Of a stretch of 64,000 nt of DNA, positions 11,901-20,107 are shown piece after piece. The stretch is from Aestuariimicrobium kwangyangense DSM 21549 (lineage in GTDB: Bacteria; Actinomycetota; Actinomycetes; Propionibacteriales; Propionibacteriaceae). The translations under genes were made by a program, and so were the position numbers. Where the stretch lies: the NCBI RefSeq assembly GCF_000421525.1, contig NZ_ATXE01000003.1:370052-434051 (forward strand), given 5' to 3'. The notes beneath the pieces were generated by a model. The model was not told where the DNA came from. It worked only from the letters and a program-made list of their open reading frames with translations, and did no database searches. The stretch's first letter is position 1. Every line of letters begins with the position of its first letter.

Positions 11901-12198
11901 GGCCGAGAGATGGGACCTGGTGGCGTTCGGGGCCGAGATCGGTACGGCGTACTCCGAACTCGTCGACCCCGTCGTCCAGCGCCAGCGGTTGACGGCCCAG
12001 TCATTGCTGGCCGCCGGGGGCAATCCCGAGGCCATGGAGCTGGACGAGGACTTCCTGACCGCCCTGGAGTACGCGATGCCGCCCTCGGGCGGCCTCGGCA
12101 TGGGCATGGACCGTCTGGTGATGATGCTCACCGACACCAGCATCCGCGAGACCATCGCGTTCCCCCTGGTGCGGCCACGGTCGAGGGTGGGGGACTGA
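8911..12198 (+). CDS. lysX: Bifunctional lysylphosphatidylglycerol synthetase / lysyl-tRNA synthetase LysX
   Basis: LysX charges a tRNA-Lys and transfers lysine to phosphatidylglycerol in the membrane, lowering surface negative charge and giving resistance to cationic peptides. The 1095 residues divide as follows: about seven membrane helices (1-230); an MprF-like acyltransferase domain (about 240-560; WRVGGEERGFSMALGRLGDD, SLNFAVFRTAFEEG); an OB-fold anticodon-binding domain (about 640-740); and a class II LysRS core. Motif 2 is EIGRNFRNEGADATHNPEFT and motif 3 is GLGMGMDRLVMML near residue 1060. Length and order match M. tuberculosis LysX (Rv1640c). The GTG start has CATTCT seven bases upstream and no Shine-Dalgarno. 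The next gene starts one base after the stop. Confidence 0.95.
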   Translation: MTPRDRFAPVFISRVFFVGVTLLVLDTFFRHTPWVRLLLSLYSTLLVPVDGSGLGAAAFLLVLGVGLMRRKRLAWWIAVGYLGLLWLATAVALIGVAALHLPSFDRPERHDIETIPELVLSAVALGGLLVVLIVRRRDFSARSARGNLRKAGLVLAVGLVTSVLIGWVLTWLSGGQGRPRSRLLALLSRMATGSTPQGAIPPPWVATIVGALIAASFFLALQTLLRSQRSRATLALDDEIAIRQLLARHGGDSLSYFATRRDKQAVFSPDRSAAIAYRVEVGVCLASGDPIGAVEHWPAVMKAFVEEARTFGWTPAVVGASSTAAQRWEEAGMRIIRVGDEAVLTPSTFDLESRELRGVRQAAHHLQREGWTVRVRRHSQIPSSELGQLSDLADQWRVGGEERGFSMALGRLGDDLDGDCLMVEALAPAASGGSARTMGLLSFVPWGRDGVSLDLMRRSPQAENGVNELMVVGLMHQARDQDIARVSLNFAVFRTAFEEGVQLGATPVQRFKRRMLLVASRWFQLEQLYRSNVKYSPTWSPRYLAVEDTVDLGTVGLALGIAEGYVDAPRILRPLPLPAQPRIRLSEHPGLAAALEPPAPELPQVRVSDQVSHRMRTRAGLLDRGVEPYPASFVPDAATTAVVLANRGAHVTVAGRVLAIRDHGGVVFIRLQDWYGEAQVLLDRGRLGPERLRELVAVVSLGDHVGFSGEVAPSKRGTPSLHADSWTLTAKALRPLPDKYSGISDAETRVRQRYLDLITNQAARDQLRARSHALRAVRETLQNRGYLEVETPILQTIHGGANARPFRTHINAYDLELYLRIAPELFLKRLMVGGVDRVFEIGRNFRNEGADATHNPEFTMLEAYQAYGDYTVMRGLAEEIIVQAALAANGHTIVRGTDHHGVRREVDLSQPWRVMTVNDALSMAIGETVTADTTQRELVSLADRLDIPTAPSWTRGEVVLELYEHLVEHKTVAPTFYCDFPADVSPLTRGHREDDRLAERWDLVAFGAEIGTAYSELVDPVVQRQRLTAQSLLAAGGNPEAMELDEDFLTALEYAMPPSGGLGMGMDRLVMMLTDTSIRETIAFPLVRPRSRVGD

Positions 12199-12199
12199 C

Positions 12200-13069
12200 G
12201 TGGCCGGCCTCGAACCCCACGGAGAAGTCGTCGACCTGGGTGGAAGGACGGTTCAGGTGAGGACGCGGGCCGGTGAAGGACCGCCGATCGTGCTGATCGC
12301 CGGGTGCGGACTGGCCATGCAGTTCTGGCGGGATGTCGCCGACTCCTTCGCCGGCCGCGAATGGTTGGTTTCCTACGACCGGCCAGGGATCGGCGGCACC
12401 CCCTGGCCGGGCACCCTCCCGACCCTGGCCGAGGAGCAGGCAACCCTGGTCGCACTCCTGGAGCGGTTGGGTTCGCCCGCGGTGCTCGTGGGCCACTCGA
12501 TGGCCTCGTTCATCGTCGAGGCAGTGGCCCGCACCCGTCCCGATCTGGTGACCGGGGTGGTGATGGTCGACGGCTCCGTCGAATGGCCCGTGCGTCCCCC
12601 GAGGGACGGTACGGCCCGGTTCGCGGGGATGGTGGGCTCGGCGACCGGCTCGGCCCCGTTGGGGGCCGTGGGGAGTCTGGCATGGCACCTGGGTACCTGG
12701 GTGCAGAGCACGCGTGAGTTCCGCAACCTGCAGGGCGGGCGACTCTCACAGACCTACGCCGACCCCGACACCTTGGCCGCGGCCACCGCCGAGTCGTTCG
12801 CCTATGACTGGCAGGCGTGGGACCTGATCGAGCTGAGGCGTCGGGCAGCCTGGCCCGACGGTCTGCCGACGATCGTGCTCACGGCCGCCCATGAAGACTC
12901 ACACCTGCGTCGCTGGACGAGGCGGTGGGTTCAGACCCAGGCACGGTGGGCCCGGCTGCTGGGAGCCCGCCACCAGGTCGTGACCGACTCCAGGCACCTG
13001 ATGATGCTCGACCGTCCACAGGTGATCGTCGACGCGGTCCGCGAGCTCTGCGTAGGGTCGTCCGGGTGA
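12200..13069 (+). CDS. Alpha/beta hydrolase
   Basis: The 289-residue protein has the alpha/beta-hydrolase fold. VLIAGCGLAMQFW gives the oxyanion region. The nucleophile elbow is GHSMAS (Ser near residue 99). The acid is probably an Asp/Glu near TAAHEDSHL, and the catalytic histidine is in DSRHLMML near the C-terminus. No signal peptide or membrane anchor is seen. Substrate cannot be inferred. GTG at 12200 follows the lysX stop by one base, and its own stop overlaps the start of the formylglycine-generating enzyme gene (GTGA), so it is translationally coupled inside the lysX operon. Confidence 0.8.
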   Translation: MAGLEPHGEVVDLGGRTVQVRTRAGEGPPIVLIAGCGLAMQFWRDVADSFAGREWLVSYDRPGIGGTPWPGTLPTLAEEQATLVALLERLGSPAVLVGHSMASFIVEAVARTRPDLVTGVVMVDGSVEWPVRPPRDGTARFAGMVGSATGSAPLGAVGSLAWHLGTWVQSTREFRNLQGGRLSQTYADPDTLAAATAESFAYDWQAWDLIELRRRAAWPDGLPTIVLTAAHEDSHLRRWTRRWVQTQARWARLLGARHQVVTDSRHLMMLDRPQVIVDAVRELCVGSSG

Positions 13070-14043
13070 ACCACTGTTGCGCCCCAGCCGCCGATCGAGG
13101 GGGGTCAGGGCCCGGGCCCGTGGCGGCTCACTCGTCCTCGCCCGGGGTGGGGACGCGCCCGGGAGAGCTTCCCGCGAGTCTGGTGACCGTACCCGCAGGC
13201 GACTTCGTGATGGGATCGGACTCCGGGGAGGTCTTCGTCGTCGATGGTGAGGGTCCTGCGCGCCGGGTGCACGTCGATGCGTTCCGGATCGACGCCCACA
13301 CCGTCACCAACGACCAGTTCGGGCAGTTCGTCGAGGCGACGGGCTTCGTCACCGAGGCGGAGCGGTACGGCTGGTCGTTCGTCTTCGCCGACCTGGTGCA
13401 CCCCACGGCGCGGGCCCACGTGCTCGAGGGACGGGTACCGAGCGCCGGTTGGTGGCGGGGGGTGCGAGGAGCGCTCTGGAGCGCCCCCTTCGGACCCGGT
13501 TCGGACCTGGAGGGCCTCGGGGACCATCCGGTCGTGCACGTCTCGTTCAACGACGCCCTGGCCTACTGCGCCTGGGTGGGCGGACGACTTCCCACCGAGG
13601 CGGAGTGGGAGAAGGCGGCCCGGGGTGGGCTCGAGCAACAGCGGTTCCCCTGGGGAGCCGAACTCGAGCCGGGCGGCGAGCATCGCATGAACGTCTGGCA
13701 GGGGGAGTTCCCCGACCACAACACCAGGGCCGATGGCTGGTTCGCCACCGCCCCCGTGAACAGCTACCTGCCCAACGGGCACGGCCTGTACTGCACCTCG
13801 GGCAATGTCTGGGAATGGACAGCTGACTGGTTCTCCCCGTCCTGGCATCGACCCGATCGTCCCCAGACGAGACTCAACCCCCGCGGACCCGACACGGGCG
13901 CCGACCGGGTGACCAAGGGTGGCTCGTACCTGTGCCACGCCTCGTACTGCCACCGGTACCGCACCTCGGCTCGAACCCACACCAGCCCGGACTCATCGCT
14001 CGGGCACACCGGCTTCAGGGTCGCTGCCGACATGGCCGGATGA
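13066..14043 (+). CDS. Formylglycine-generating enzyme (sulfatase-activating, copper type)
   Basis: This 325-residue cytosolic-type protein matches the aerobic FGE family, which oxidises the Cys of a CxPxR motif in sulfatases to formylglycine. The FGE-sulfatase domain runs from about residue 45 (VTVPAGDFVMGSDSGE) to the end. Family motifs include RLPTEAEWEKAARGG, SGNVWEWTADW and the terminal GHTGFRVA. The two copper-binding active-site cysteines are present in LCHASYCHRYR (C290 and C295), which separates true FGEs from EgtB-like relatives. GTG at 13066 overlaps the hydrolase stop by four bases; TAGGGT at 13053-13058 may be an internal promoter. No sulfatase gene is in the window, so its target is elsewhere or is a non-sulfatase. 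Confidence 0.88.
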   Translation: MNHCCAPAADRGGSGPGPVAAHSSSPGVGTRPGELPASLVTVPAGDFVMGSDSGEVFVVDGEGPARRVHVDAFRIDAHTVTNDQFGQFVEATGFVTEAERYGWSFVFADLVHPTARAHVLEGRVPSAGWWRGVRGALWSAPFGPGSDLEGLGDHPVVHVSFNDALAYCAWVGGRLPTEAEWEKAARGGLEQQRFPWGAELEPGGEHRMNVWQGEFPDHNTRADGWFATAPVNSYLPNGHGLYCTSGNVWEWTADWFSPSWHRPDRPQTRLNPRGPDTGADRVTKGGSYLCHASYCHRYRTSARTHTSPDSSLGHTGFRVAADMAG

Positions 14044-15098
14044 TGGCGACCATGGGACCGGACCCCGCTTGGTTGAGGCGCTATCGCAGTACCGGCGCCG
14101 ACCTCCCCTGGGGCAACCCGGAGCGCGCCCACGGGGTGGCGATGGAGGGGTACTTCTGGCGGATCACCACGCCGTCACGGGTGGTGGTGGCACTGATCGG
14201 GGTGAACCGCGGGCCCCGCGGCCCGTGGTCAACGGTGGGTGTGGCGACCTCCTCGTTGGGGTCGGGGACGGGTTTCGTGCCCGGCCGGCTCGTGACCACT
14301 GCCCTCGAGGATGGTCGGGCCGACCCGAACGGGCTCGGGGCGCACAGCGGTGACGTCTTCCACGGCACGGATCGCCTGCTGCGGGTCGACCTGCCTGGTG
14401 CTCACCTCGAGGCGACGATCGAGCCCGACCTGCGGTGGCCGCGTCCGGTCTGGGGCGGGTCGAGCGTCTTCCATGTCGTGCCGGCCCTCAACCAGTACTG
14501 GCACCCCTGGCTGTTGGGTGGGCGCGCCACCGGTCGTGTCACGGTGGCCGATGACGAGTTCGATTTCACCGACGCCCAGGTCTACGGGGAGAAGAACTGG
14601 GGCCGCGGCGGCTTCCCCGAGGCCTGGTGGTGGGGGCAGGCCCACGGATTCCCCGATGAGGGTGCCTGCGTGGCGTTCGCCGGTGGCCAGGTCAGCGCCG
14701 GCCCCCTGCACACCGAGGTCACGGGACTGGTCGTCCGATTGCCCGACGGGAGGGTCGTGCGGCTGGGGGACCCCGTGGTGACGCCCGTGCGGGCGACCGT
14801 CGGCGACGATCGCTGGCAGTTGAGCGGACGATCCTCCCGCTGGCGCATCGACGTCGACGCCCACGCCCCGGTGGGTCAGGCGCACGTGCTCCCGGTGCCG
14901 CTGCCGCGCGAGCAGCGCAACACCGCTGGCGCCCTCGAACACCTCACCGGTGACCTGCGGGTGGTCGTGCGGGAGTGGGGACGGGTGGTGTGGAGCGCCG
15001 ACTCGGCCATGGCTGGACTGGAGCGGGGTGGGTTGGCGCTGGCTCAGGGCGAGTTGGCCAGGAGAGGCGGGCGTCCCACCCCGGCTGGAGCACCCTGA
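14040..15098 (+). CDS. Tocopherol cyclase-like protein
   Basis: This 352-residue protein resembles the tocopherol-cyclase-like family (a calycin-like beta-barrel pair). The diagnostic stretch YGEKNWGRGGFPEAWWWGQ lies near residues 181-199, and the preceding HPWLLGGRATGRVTVADD is the usual approach to it. Bacterial members mostly have no assigned reaction and need not make tocopherol. No signal peptide is seen. ATG at 14040 overlaps the FGE stop by four bases (ATGATG also gives 14043), so it is coupled to the lysX-hydrolase-FGE operon and is probably its last gene. A ~137-bp gap follows. Confidence 0.7.
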   Translation: MMATMGPDPAWLRRYRSTGADLPWGNPERAHGVAMEGYFWRITTPSRVVVALIGVNRGPRGPWSTVGVATSSLGSGTGFVPGRLVTTALEDGRADPNGLGAHSGDVFHGTDRLLRVDLPGAHLEATIEPDLRWPRPVWGGSSVFHVVPALNQYWHPWLLGGRATGRVTVADDEFDFTDAQVYGEKNWGRGGFPEAWWWGQAHGFPDEGACVAFAGGQVSAGPLHTEVTGLVVRLPDGRVVRLGDPVVTPVRATVGDDRWQLSGRSSRWRIDVDAHAPVGQAHVLPVPLPREQRNTAGALEHLTGDLRVVVREWGRVVWSADSAMAGLERGGLALAQGELARRGGRPTPAGAP

Positions 15099-15235
15099 AT
15101 CCCCGTCTGACGAGGCAGGACGAGGTGTGGACGAGTCCACGTCGGCAACCTCCTCCGCGCGACTCCGGGGCGCACGTGCGGTGTTAGCGTGCCAGGGGTG
15201 GGGGAGGCCCGGCATCCCCCGGGGGGCTGGGGATC

Positions 15236-15946
15236 ATGGCTGTCGACCAATCCGACCAGGTGCACGATCTGGGGCGGTGGCGTCCGATGGTGGCGCTGGC
15301 GAGGGTCTCGGTGCTGATCGTGGTGTGCCTGATCCCGATCCAGGCCGCCATCTACCTGCTCAGCCCACCGCCTCAGACGGTGCTGGAGTACTTCTCGCTG
15401 TTCCAGCGCAACCCCCTGCTGGGGATGCTCGACCTCGACCTGCTGCTGACGCTCGACTACCTGGTGATGGTGCCGCTGTACCTCGCCATGTTCCTGGTCG
15501 TGCGGCCCCACGCGCCGACCCTGGCCACACTCGCGCTGATCGCTGGTCTGGTCAGCGTGACCCTGTTCGTCGTCTCCCGCGACGCGACCTTCTCGATGTG
15601 GGCGCTGTCCTCGCAGTACCAGACCGCGACCGAGGCGGAGCGCCCTGCGCTGGTGGCGTCGGGCCAACTGCTGCTGACCCTGTACAACGGCGGGACCTTC
15701 GGCACCAGTTATCTGCTCGGAGCCACCAGCACGCTGCTGTTCTCGTGGCCGATCTGGCGTCACCGCCTGCTCGGCCCGGCAGTCGGCCTCGTGGGACTGA
15801 TCACGGGCGCCATCATGGTGGTTCCGCCGAACGTGGGGCCCGTCGGTCTGGTGGTGTCATTGCTGTCGCTGGTGCCCACCATGGTCTGGCTGGTGCTGCT
15901 GGCCCGTGGCTTCACGCGAACCCTCCACGCGCTTCCCGTGCGCTGA
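15236..15946 (+). CDS. Hypothetical integral membrane protein
   Basis: The 236-residue protein has a short polar N-terminus and six or seven predicted membrane helices, for example PMVALARVSVLIVVCLIP, LVMVPLYLAMFLVV and LVSLLSLVPTMVWLVLLA. The general layout is like DUF4386-type membrane proteins, but I cannot assign a family firmly. Upstream is a ~137-bp gap with TAGCGT at 15184-15189, a possible -10 box about 40 bp before the start. It seems monocistronic and converges on the oxidoreductase gene. Confidence 0.65.
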   Translation: MAVDQSDQVHDLGRWRPMVALARVSVLIVVCLIPIQAAIYLLSPPPQTVLEYFSLFQRNPLLGMLDLDLLLTLDYLVMVPLYLAMFLVVRPHAPTLATLALIAGLVSVTLFVVSRDATFSMWALSSQYQTATEAERPALVASGQLLLTLYNGGTFGTSYLLGATSTLLFSWPIWRHRLLGPAVGLVGLITGAIMVVPPNVGPVGLVVSLLSLVPTMVWLVLLARGFTRTLHALPVR

Positions 15947-15996
15947 GGCACCCCTCCCCGTCGTGCGGACGTGACCGGAACCGGACGACCCCGGGT

Positions 15997-17019
15997 TCAG
16001 CGGGTGGGCTCGACCGGCGCCCCGCCCCGGGCGGCCGATGCCTTCACCATGTCCCACAGGCGGGACATGCGCAGCCCCAGTTCGGCCGGCGAGGGATTGT
16101 CGATCACGCCTTCGCGCACCTCGAGCACGGTCTGCCAGGGCCCCACCGCACGGGGCACCTCGACCTCCTCGGCCGGGACCCGGGGATCGGTCTGCAGCAG
16201 CAGTCGTTCGCCCCAGACGCCGGTGGTCAGGATCCCCTTCGTCCCGAACACCTTGACGTCCGACTCACAGACGGTGATGGTGTCTCCGCACCCGGCCAGG
16301 GTGACCATGGCACCGGTCGCGGTACGGGCGCTGATCGAGCCGAGCACGTCGACGGGAAGGTCTGTCTCGTCCAGCCAGGCGCTGACCTTGGTGAAGTCGG
16401 CCCCGGCCAGGTCGCTGACGGTGTTCAGCATGTGCGCCCCGGTGTCGAACATGAACCCACCACCCGACTGCTCGGGGTCGGTGCGCCACGTGCCGGTCTG
16501 CTCGGCCTTCCAGCCCTGCCACACGGACGCGTGGATGCCAGTCACGGTGCCGATGGCGCCGGCGTCGATCAGCTCACGGGCCTTGCGCACCTGCGGTGAG
16601 AGGGAACCATTGAAGCTGATCACCAGCAGTCGTCCGGTCTCGTCACGCACCCGGATCAGGTCGAGGGCTTCCGCCTCGGTGCAGACCATCGGCTTCTCGA
16701 GCCAGACGTCGATTCCGGCCTCGAGACAGGCGACGGCCAACCGGTGGTGCAGGTTGTGGGGGGTCGCGATCAGGGCCAGATCGACTCCGAGCTCGGGGTC
16801 GGCCAAGGCCTCGTCCAGACTGGTGTACACCGATGGTGCAGGAAGTCCGGCGGCCTCGAACTTGGCCAGGCCAGCCTCGATCGAACTGGGCAGCGGGTCG
16901 ACGAGCACCACCTTGCCCAGCGCTCGATCGGCGTCGAGCCGGGACAGTTCGATCATGGTGTCGAGGTGGTGGCGGGCCATGCCGCCGACTCCGACGACCA
17001 TCACGGTGGGTGCGCTCAC
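15997..17019 (-). CDS. Gfo/Idh/MocA family NAD(P)-dependent oxidoreductase
   Basis: The 340-residue protein has an N-terminal Rossmann fold (VMVVGVGGMARHHLDTM). The family region around VWLEKPMVCTEAEALDLI contains the catalytic EKP lysine. A C-terminal alpha/beta domain follows (SGGGFMFDTGAHMLNTV). Family members oxidise or reduce sugar, inositol or amino-sugar derivatives; the substrate is not evident. GTG at 17019 is chosen because AGGAG sits six bases upstream; an upstream TTG at 17034 is less likely. The gene is isolated, with a ~142-bp gap to tRNA-Pro on the other strand. Confidence 0.85.
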   Translation of the reverse strand: MSAPTVMVVGVGGMARHHLDTMIELSRLDADRALGKVVLVDPLPSSIEAGLAKFEAAGLPAPSVYTSLDEALADPELGVDLALIATPHNLHHRLAVACLEAGIDVWLEKPMVCTEAEALDLIRVRDETGRLLVISFNGSLSPQVRKARELIDAGAIGTVTGIHASVWQGWKAEQTGTWRTDPEQSGGGFMFDTGAHMLNTVSDLAGADFTKVSAWLDETDLPVDVLGSISARTATGAMVTLAGCGDTITVCESDVKVFGTKGILTTGVWGERLLLQTDPRVPAEEVEVPRAVGPWQTVLEVREGVIDNPSPAELGLRMSRLWDMVKASAARGGAPVEPTR

Positions 17020-17139
17020 GAGGTTCTCCTGCAATCGGCTCTGATCGGTGCTTGGGGTGGACGGCCGGTCGGGCCGGCCTCACCGGGCTCCAGTCTGCCG
17101 GGCTGTCCCGGGTGGCGCAGCGAGGTCCGCGGATCTGGA

Positions 17140-17145
17140 TAGACT
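17140..17145 (+). promoter_or_regulatory. Putative -10 box for tRNA-Pro
   Basis: TAGACT lies about 31 bp before the tRNA-Pro acceptor stem, a plausible distance. No convincing -35 hexamer is present at the usual spacing, so this is a weak call. Confidence 0.35.
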
Positions 17146-17176
17146 GGGCGACGCCGTGCGACCGGGTCGCTCGGAA

Positions 17177-17252
17177 CGGGGCGTAGCGTAGTGGCTAGCG
17201 CGCCTGCTTTGGGAGCAGGAGACCGCAGGTTCGAGTCCTGTCGCCCCGACCA
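17177..17252 (+). tRNA. tRNA-Pro (anticodon TGG)
   Basis: A complete cloverleaf can be folded. The acceptor stem is CGGGGCG (17177-17183) with CGCCCCG (17242-17248). The anticodon stem is CCTGC/GCAGG, with loop TTTGGGA and anticodon TGG at 17210-17212. The T arm has GGTTCGAGTCC. The discriminator is A17249 and the 3' CCA (17250-17252) is encoded in the DNA. It reads proline CCA, and by wobble CCG, codons. Confidence 0.95.
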
Positions 17253-17275
17253 TCGCTCCCGATGCGTGGGGGCCC

Positions 17276-18390
17276 TCAGCCGACCACCTCAGCCACCGGA
17301 CGATGCTCCATGCCGAAGGCCTCGGCAACTGCCGGGTGCACGACTCGTCCGGCGTGGGTGTTGAGGCCACCGGCCAGGGCAGGGTCACCACGCATCGCCT
17401 CCTGCCACCCGTGCTCGGCCAGCTTCACGGTGTAGGGCAGGGTGGCGTTGGTGAGTGCCCACGTCGACGTGTGCGGCACCGCGCCCGGCATGTTGGCCAC
17501 GCAGTAGAAGATCGACTGCTCGATCGTGAAGGTGGGGTCGGCATGGGTCGTGGGGCGTGAGTCCTCGAAGCAGCCCCCTTGGTCGATGGCCACGTCGACG
17601 AGCACCGACCCCGGCTTCATCTGCGCCACCATCTCGTGGGTGACCAGCTTCGGCGCCCGAGCGCCCGGCACGAGCACCGTGCCGATCACGAGGTCGGCCT
17701 CCAGCACCTGGTGGCGCACCGCCAACTCCGAGCTGGCCAGTTGGGTCACCCGGTTCTGGAACCGCCAGAAGGTCGACCGCAGCTTGTCGAGGTCGGTGTC
17801 GAGGATGGTGACGTCGGCACCCATGCCCATCGCGATGTTGGCCCGTTCTGCCCGGCCGTGCCACCACCGAGGATGACCACCTTGGCGTTGGCGACGCCAC
17901 CCACCCCTCCCATCAGCAGCCCGCGGCCGCCGTGGGTGCGGGTCATCGCCATGGCCCCGACCTGGGGGGCGAGGCAGCCGGCCACCTCGCTCATCGGGTA
18001 GAGCAGGGGAAGCAGACCCGACGGCAGTTGCACGGTCTCGTAGGCGATGGCGGTGGTGCCGGCCGCCAGCAGGGCGTCGGTGCCGGCCCGATCCGCTGCC
18101 AGGTGCAGGTAGGTGAACAGCATGAGGTCGTCGCGTAGTCGGTGGTACTCCTCGGCGACGGGCTCCTTGACCTTCACGACCAGGTCGGCGAGGGCCCACA
18201 CCTCGTCCGGGTCGTCGACCAGCCGGGCCCCCTGGGCGATGTACTCCTCGTCGGCGATGGACGACCCCAGGCCGGCTCCGGACTGGATGATGACCTCGTG
18301 GCCGCGGCGCACCAACTCGTGCACTCCCACCGGCGTGATGGCCACTCGGAACTCGTTGTTCTTGACCTCAGTGGGCACTGACACGCGCAT
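17276..18390 (-). pseudogene. ald: Alanine dehydrogenase, interrupted by a one-base frameshift
   Basis: Ald converts L-alanine to pyruvate and ammonia with NAD+. The N-terminal part (from ATG at 18390) has MRVSVPTEVKNNEFRVAITP and runs through the NAD-binding loop VVILGGGTAGQN. At about 17842-17847 the frame breaks: the family expects QNAANIAMGMGADVTI, but after GQN the sequence continues correctly only in another frame (NIAMGMGADVTILDTD to the stop at 17276). Restoring one base at this site would give a 371-residue protein, exactly the length of M. tuberculosis Ald. Both halves are otherwise well conserved, including LVDVAIDQGGCFE. Either it is a recent inactivating mutation or a sequencing error in a GC-rich stretch. 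Confidence 0.9.
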
Positions 18391-18489
18391 GGTCGAGCCT
18401 TCCTCGCCGAACGGCCTCGCTCGCCAACGCTGGTCGAGCAGGTCGCACGCTACTCCCGAGGTGGGCGCCGCACCACAGCGCCAGCAGGG

Positions 18490-19935
18490 TCAGCCCGTGT
18501 GGCCGGTGGCGACGATGGACTCGAAGTCCAGTTCCTCGTCATGGGGGTCCACGGACGCGCGCCGCGGAGCCAGGGAGACGACCTCTCCGTGACGCGCCAC
18601 GACGGCGTCGATCTTCAATTCCCGACGGATACGGCGAGCGAAGACCGATGCCACCTCGGGCTCGCCGTGCACCACGAAGACCTGCGTGGGCCGCGGGTTG
18701 AGCGCGGCCAGCCAGTCGATCAGGTCGGACGCGTCGGCGTGCACCGAGAACTCACGGTCGCGCACCACCTCGGCCCTCACCGGCACGTAGTGGCCGTGGA
18801 TCTTCACCTGCGGTCGGCCGTCCTCCAGCTGACGGCCGCGGGTGCCGACGGCCTGGTAGCCGGTGAGCACGACCGTGTTGCGCTCCGAGGGCAGCAACCT
18901 GGCCAGGTGGTGCAACACCCGCCCGCCCTCGGCCATGCCGGAGGACGAGACGATGATGCAGGGTTTGCGGAAGTGGTCGAGCTGGGCTGACTCGGTCGAC
19001 GACCGCAACGCCTTCAACTTGGGCAGCCCCCTGAAGTCGGCGACCGTGACGCCCTCGCGCAACTCGTCGAGATGGGTCGTCGAGTACACCTCGAGCGCGG
19101 CCAGGCCCATGGGGGAGTCGACGAAGACGGGCACGTCCGGGATCCGCCCGGTCGCGAACATCTGGGTGAGTGCGCGCAGCACGATCTCGGTGCGGTCGAT
19201 GGCGAAGGCCGGCACGACCACTTGCCCACCGCGGTCGATCGTCCGTCGGATGGCTGCCGCGAACCCCTCGTGCTCCTCCCCCTCGGGCTCGGGGTGTTCG
19301 CGATCCCCGTAGGTCGACTCACAGAGCACGAAGCGGGCCCCCTCCGGTACCACCCTGGGCTTCAGCAGTGGGTGGTCGTGCCGCCCGAGGTCGCCCGAGA
19401 CGAGCACCTCGGACTCACCGGCCCACACGTTGATGCTGGCCGAGCCCAGGATGTGGCCGGCCCTGGTCCAGGTGGCGGCGATGCCGTCCCCGAGGTCGAC
19501 GAGGCTGCCGTACTCCACCGTGCGGAACAGGGCGATCGCCCGCTCGGCGTCCTGGCGGGTGTACAGGGGCTCGGCGGGCCGGTGCTTGCTCCAGCCTCCC
19601 CGGTTGGCGTCGTCGGCCTGCTGCTCCTGCAACTTGGCCCCGTCGCGCAGCACGATCGCGGCCAGCTTGGCGGTGCCCTCCGTCAGCCACACCGATCCCG
19701 TGAACCCCTCTCGGACGAGCCGTGGCAGGTACGTCGAGTGGTCCGCGTGGGCGTGTGTCAGGAGCACGTCACCGATCCGGGAGGGATCGAGGGGGAAGGG
19801 TTCCCAGTTGCGCTGACGCCAGTCCTTCTCGCCCTGGAACAGGCCCGCGTCGACCAGCAGGTGGCGCTGACCGAGGCTGAGCAGGAACTTCGAACCGGTG
19901 ACGGTTCCGGCGGCCCCCAGGAACTGCAGGGTCAT
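18490..19935 (-). CDS. Beta-CASP metallo-beta-lactamase-fold RNA-processing hydrolase
   Basis: The 481-residue protein has the metallo-beta-lactamase fold followed by a beta-CASP domain, as in CPSF73/RNase J-related nucleases. The zinc-binding HxHxDH motif is THAHADH. Further ligand motifs are GHILGSA, SGDLGRHDHPLL and the C-terminal FSVHADASDLIDWL with VHGEPE. GYQAVGTRGRQLEDG belongs to the beta-CASP/RMMBL region. It probably acts on RNA in the cytosol, but its targets are unknown. ATG at 19935 begins exactly at the conserved TLQFLGAAGTVTGS; an in-frame ATG at 19965 is possible. Neither start has a clear Shine-Dalgarno. Confidence 0.85.
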   Translation of the reverse strand: MTLQFLGAAGTVTGSKFLLSLGQRHLLVDAGLFQGEKDWRQRNWEPFPLDPSRIGDVLLTHAHADHSTYLPRLVREGFTGSVWLTEGTAKLAAIVLRDGAKLQEQQADDANRGGWSKHRPAEPLYTRQDAERAIALFRTVEYGSLVDLGDGIAATWTRAGHILGSASINVWAGESEVLVSGDLGRHDHPLLKPRVVPEGARFVLCESTYGDREHPEPEGEEHEGFAAAIRRTIDRGGQVVVPAFAIDRTEIVLRALTQMFATGRIPDVPVFVDSPMGLAALEVYSTTHLDELREGVTVADFRGLPKLKALRSSTESAQLDHFRKPCIIVSSSGMAEGGRVLHHLARLLPSERNTVVLTGYQAVGTRGRQLEDGRPQVKIHGHYVPVRAEVVRDREFSVHADASDLIDWLAALNPRPTQVFVVHGEPEVASVFARRIRRELKIDAVVARHGEVVSLAPRRASVDPHDEELDFESIVATGHTG

Positions 19936-20107
19936 GGCTGACAAGGGCTGGCTTCGGCGACTCATGCTTCAGCATCTCGCCGAATCGCGGTCTTCGCGCG
20001 CGCTTCGCCGCAAGAAGCCGGTGCGCGTCGGCGGAGGCGCGTCCAGGCTTCCCGAAGACCCGACGTGGACCCCTCGGATGGAACGATGGGGGCGATCAGG
20101 AGGCGCG

